Part shown: positions 60,811 through 64,000 of the stretch, one piece after another
Position numbering within the stretch: position 1 is the first letter of the stretch
Layout of the letters: every line of letters begins with the position of its first letter
From: Plantago ovata
Lineage: Eukaryota > Streptophyta > Magnoliopsida > Lamiales > Plantaginaceae
Direction: 5' to 3'
NCBI GenBank assembly: GCA_028274465.1
Contig: CM051456.1
Span: 3,845,545 to 3,909,544 of the forward strand
DNA: 64,000 nt
Notes under the pieces: model-generated
Database searches by the model: none
The model's input: the letters and a program-made list of their open reading frames with translations, nothing else
What the model was told of the DNA's origin: nothing
Translations under genes and position numbers: made by a program

Positions 60811-63800
60811 ATGTTTATATATGTGTACTCTAGCAACTAATATTGTACCACTACATTTCCCATTCCATTGCCATTGGGGGTTTCTTTTCTACGAGTACTA
60901 AGTCGCGCTTTTCGAGTTAACACTAGTGAAGGTGTGTTAATGATGGCAGATTAGCAGACACTGTAAAATTAAATTAGCATTAACAATCATCCAATCCTAT
61001 CCTGTACTACTTCACATTACTAGTAGTAGTACTTCTGCATATTCACATAGGGATCGGTGTTCCTGCCAGCCTGCCACTAAGCAAGTTAGTCACCTTATTG
61101 GTAGCTTAGAATTTTGTGACATTTGTATTACTACAATTATCTGCTTAACCGTTAATTTCATTAACAAATCAATTTAAACTTATTAAATTCAACTCAATTC
61201 GATTTACATTTACTTAATTATTTAATATAAAAAAATAGGAGTATTCAATGTAGTTCAATTCATTTCATGTTTTTTCAATGAGAAAAACAGACTTTAACTT
61301 ACAAAATTCTATCTAAAGGACGTTTTAGTTCACATTCTTCGGCCAAAAGGTTGAACTTGATTCATTACTACTAGTAGCTAGTAGGAGTTATTAAGCTTGG
61401 TATAAATCTATGTAGTTTTTGGAGGAGTTATTAAGGTTGGTATAGATCTATGTAGTTTTTGGAGGTATAAAGTGGTAAAAAAATAGAATAAGTAAATTTA
61501 CAGTTTAAAAAAAATACGAACAATATTGTACTGTTGATTAATATTTATATATATGAGAAAATAAAAACGAATCGGCCAATATCACCTCTGAGTGGCACGT
61601 GAAGGAATTCTAAGCAGCAAAATATATAATGGTCGTGCGAGGTGGTGGATGATGAGAAAGTGCTTGCACTTTGATACGATTTTATTTTATCACCTACTAC
61701 TACTACCACTACTACTATTACTACTACTTCAAATATAGATTATGATATCATAATTTAATTTTATAAAAAGTTGAAAATATCATAGATTTGTTGTTATATT
61801 CACAGAAAATTAATCAATTAAGAAAGAAAAGAGGTAATGTTAAATATTAAGCGCACGAGAATCAATGAATGAAAAAGATCATGATCGATCATCATATACT
61901 ACATTGGAATCAAGTCTGTATGTTCAGTACTTCAGTTCAATTGGATGCTTATGCACGAGCACCACTAGCGATAAACCTGCTAGATCCGTCGTCCGCCCAT
62001 GGTACTACGTAATTTCCGATCACCTTCCTTTAATTTGCACCATTATACGAGTTATAAGGTGCAGGGTTCGACTTAGGAGCCACAAGGCGATTTAGGGGTA
62101 TTGTTATTTTAATAGTGCAATCTTTAATGTTACTCAAAAATAAAAACTTGCACCCTTATAAGTACTCTTGTACTAACTAATTAACACCTAATTAAAATGG
62201 TTAATACATTCATGTTGTGTGGGTGTATATGTAGGTAGATGACATGTAGTACGTAAGTTGTCGAACTTGGAAGCTAATGCAAAATGATTGTTTGATGGTA
62301 CTTGAACCTATAGCAATTATTGTTGTACAAATGTACAATCTTGTGCAACGCTCATCACCTCTGCTATGAGCCCATGACATGACCAATTTATCTCCTTACA
62401 TTTACGTTTTAGCAGTTTCAGTGATTTCAGAATTTGTTTCCGCTTGGGGGTTTCACAAATTTACCAATTTCCAGATCATATATTGGCATAAAAAAGGACA
62501 CCTTATGGTAATATACATAGTATTTTTCCTAGAGATACTGTGGTTTTACATAAATTTTATAACTCCCGAATATCTATAATATATAATTCTCTTAGATGTT
62601 AAGGGTTATATAGGTACTGCGATATCATCCAATAAAGAATGTGGTGGTCTGTATTACCTCCTATATATTATTATAGGGTATCATACAGATTACCCCTATA
62701 AAAAAAGGTTATAATGATGATAAAATTGAAACCAAGTATAAAGATAGCTTGAATGATTTAGGAGTGGTTGATTTAGAAGGAAGACCGTAAGTAAAATACA
62801 AGTAATTAAGGCAAAATGGGAACTTGTAGCCGACATCATGGAGAGACAAAATTGGAGTAATAATTGGACAAATAGAACTCTATACAGTAGCAATTTCCTA
62901 ATTAGTTTAGTTGTAGTATTAAATCCATAGAAAGTGGCTTTAAAAGTTTCTTGATTTGCATAAACATAACAACATGAGGCTTTGTTGAGTTGAGTTCAGT
63001 TGAGCCCCTCCTCCTCACCTTGCTAACTAGTCATGGTCATGGTCCCCTTTGCACTTTTGGCAGTGAATTCCACCACTCTTATCTCAAAAAAGGGGCCTTA
63101 AGCTCTACTGAGGTGACCTACTTCTTAAGTAAAAGACCATTCCCATCATCTCCAAACATCACACAACTCACATGTGGTCCACCTACAATACAAAAGGAAA
63201 AAAGAAATAAAAAAAATATCCAAAAGGGCCTTCTTGTAAATTCACATCAACCTAATTGCACTTCCACACTTTTATCTTTTGGCATCCACTAGTTCATTAC
63301 CAAATGACTACAACATACCACCACGGCCCATTTTGTATTTAAATCCACTGTTTACGGTAAAATAAGGGTGAAAATTTGTAAGATACGAACTTATTTTAAG
63401 GTAAAAATAGACGAAACCACGTTGTTAATAAAACAAAAAAACTCATATTGTATTTAAAAAATAGAACAACTAATGTTTTTAGTAGATGAATTTTAGCGTT
63501 CTCCTGTTACTCATATATAATCAACTACTTTTAGTGTGAAAATATTAAAGTAACTATTTATGACGAAACATTTTACATGTGCTCATTTTAGATAAATATA
63601 TATCAAATTTAACGCCGTCTTTTCATACTCACTGAAAATAGTTAGTCTTTTTTAGTTATAGTCGTACATTTTTTTTTACATATACCAAATCACGTACTAC
63701 TCCTAATTTACCTCGGCCACATGTTGATCTACAAATGTCAAACTAGGAAGGTCATTTTCTTACTCTCATCCACACTCCTCCGGTGAATCCGATACTCTTA

Positions 63801-64000
63801 ACATTGTCATGACAAAAAGAGAACACATTTTTCAACACTTTCCTAATTTATCTCCCCACAAGTTCGTCGGCAAATGTCAAAGTATTAGCCAGGGGCATAT
63901 TCGTAATTTCACCAGCAGCATTCTTAAGTGTTTAGTGTAACAAACCAAATCGCCATGTTAAATTAAAGCCATAAGCTTTCCTCGTCAAAATCCAATTTTT
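60811..64000. other. Intergenic, no gene seen
   Basis: AT-rich, with short triplet runs (CTACTACTAC near 61695, TAGTAGTAG near 61020). A 60-bp block AGGAGTTATTAAG-TTGGTATA is repeated in tandem at about 61384 and 61423. Frames at 61865-62095 and 62990-63292 are not protein-like. Confidence 0.35.

Noticed and set aside
62990..63292. 100-codon ORF near the right end
   Set aside because: Low-complexity Ser/Thr/Pro composition, no motif, no splice context.

Overview
This is AT-rich nuclear DNA of a eudicot plant. The evidence is intron-rich genes with plant splice sites, a complete HD-ZIP III gene carrying the miR165/166 target, a Ty1/copia retrotransposon, a CACTA transposon with CACTACAAG ends, MULE, hAT and Stowaway type elements and tRNA-derived SINEs. 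The species cannot be fixed from the sequence; an asterid such as a Lamiales member is only a guess. There are no operons or CRISPR arrays. I found no new multi-gene system; the most unusual content is gene-fragment capture by transposons.

Left part (1-9.8 kb): the 3' part of a cyclin T gene, then a small spliced transcription unit (copy A) cut by a 3.46-kb non-autonomous CACTA element and followed by a further partial copy carrying a 406-bp hAT-like fold-back MITE. A short lysine-rich ORF follows, then a four-exon minus-strand gene predicted to encode two tandem cystatin-like folds.

Middle left (10-23.6 kb): a graveyard of broken genes. It holds a UDP-arabinose 4-epimerase pseudogene on the plus strand, a degenerate papain-like protease gene on the minus strand with a 5 x 100 bp minisatellite in an intron, and a minus-strand series of fragments from an ABCC transporter and an eIF4A-III type helicase, flanked by unidentified exons.

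Middle (23.69-33.53 kb): a complete, very young Ty1/copia element on the minus strand. Its LTRs are 1,916 bp with about eight differences, its target duplication is CGAAA, and it has a PBS, a PPT and one long polyprotein frame. It sits about 0.4 kb upstream of an intronless, disrupted KIN17 copy.

Right of centre (35.2-46.3 kb): two tandem copies (B, C) of a unit made of the small spliced transcription unit plus the last exon of the HD-ZIP III gene. Copy B carries a SINE and a MULE-type element. Copy C carries a Pack-MULE with a captured short-chain dehydrogenase fragment and runs into the intact 18-exon minus-strand HD-ZIP III gene of the ATHB-8 type, 841 codons. HD-ZIP III proteins control vascular patterning and are repressed by miR165/166, whose site is split by an intron here.

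Right part (46.3-64 kb): no protein gene found. It contains a duplicated 270-bp block upstream of the HD-ZIP III gene, nested inverted repeats, a Stowaway-like element with a MULE nested in it, and two related MULE elements, one carrying a fragment of the chaperonin subunit CCT6 (TCP-1 zeta).
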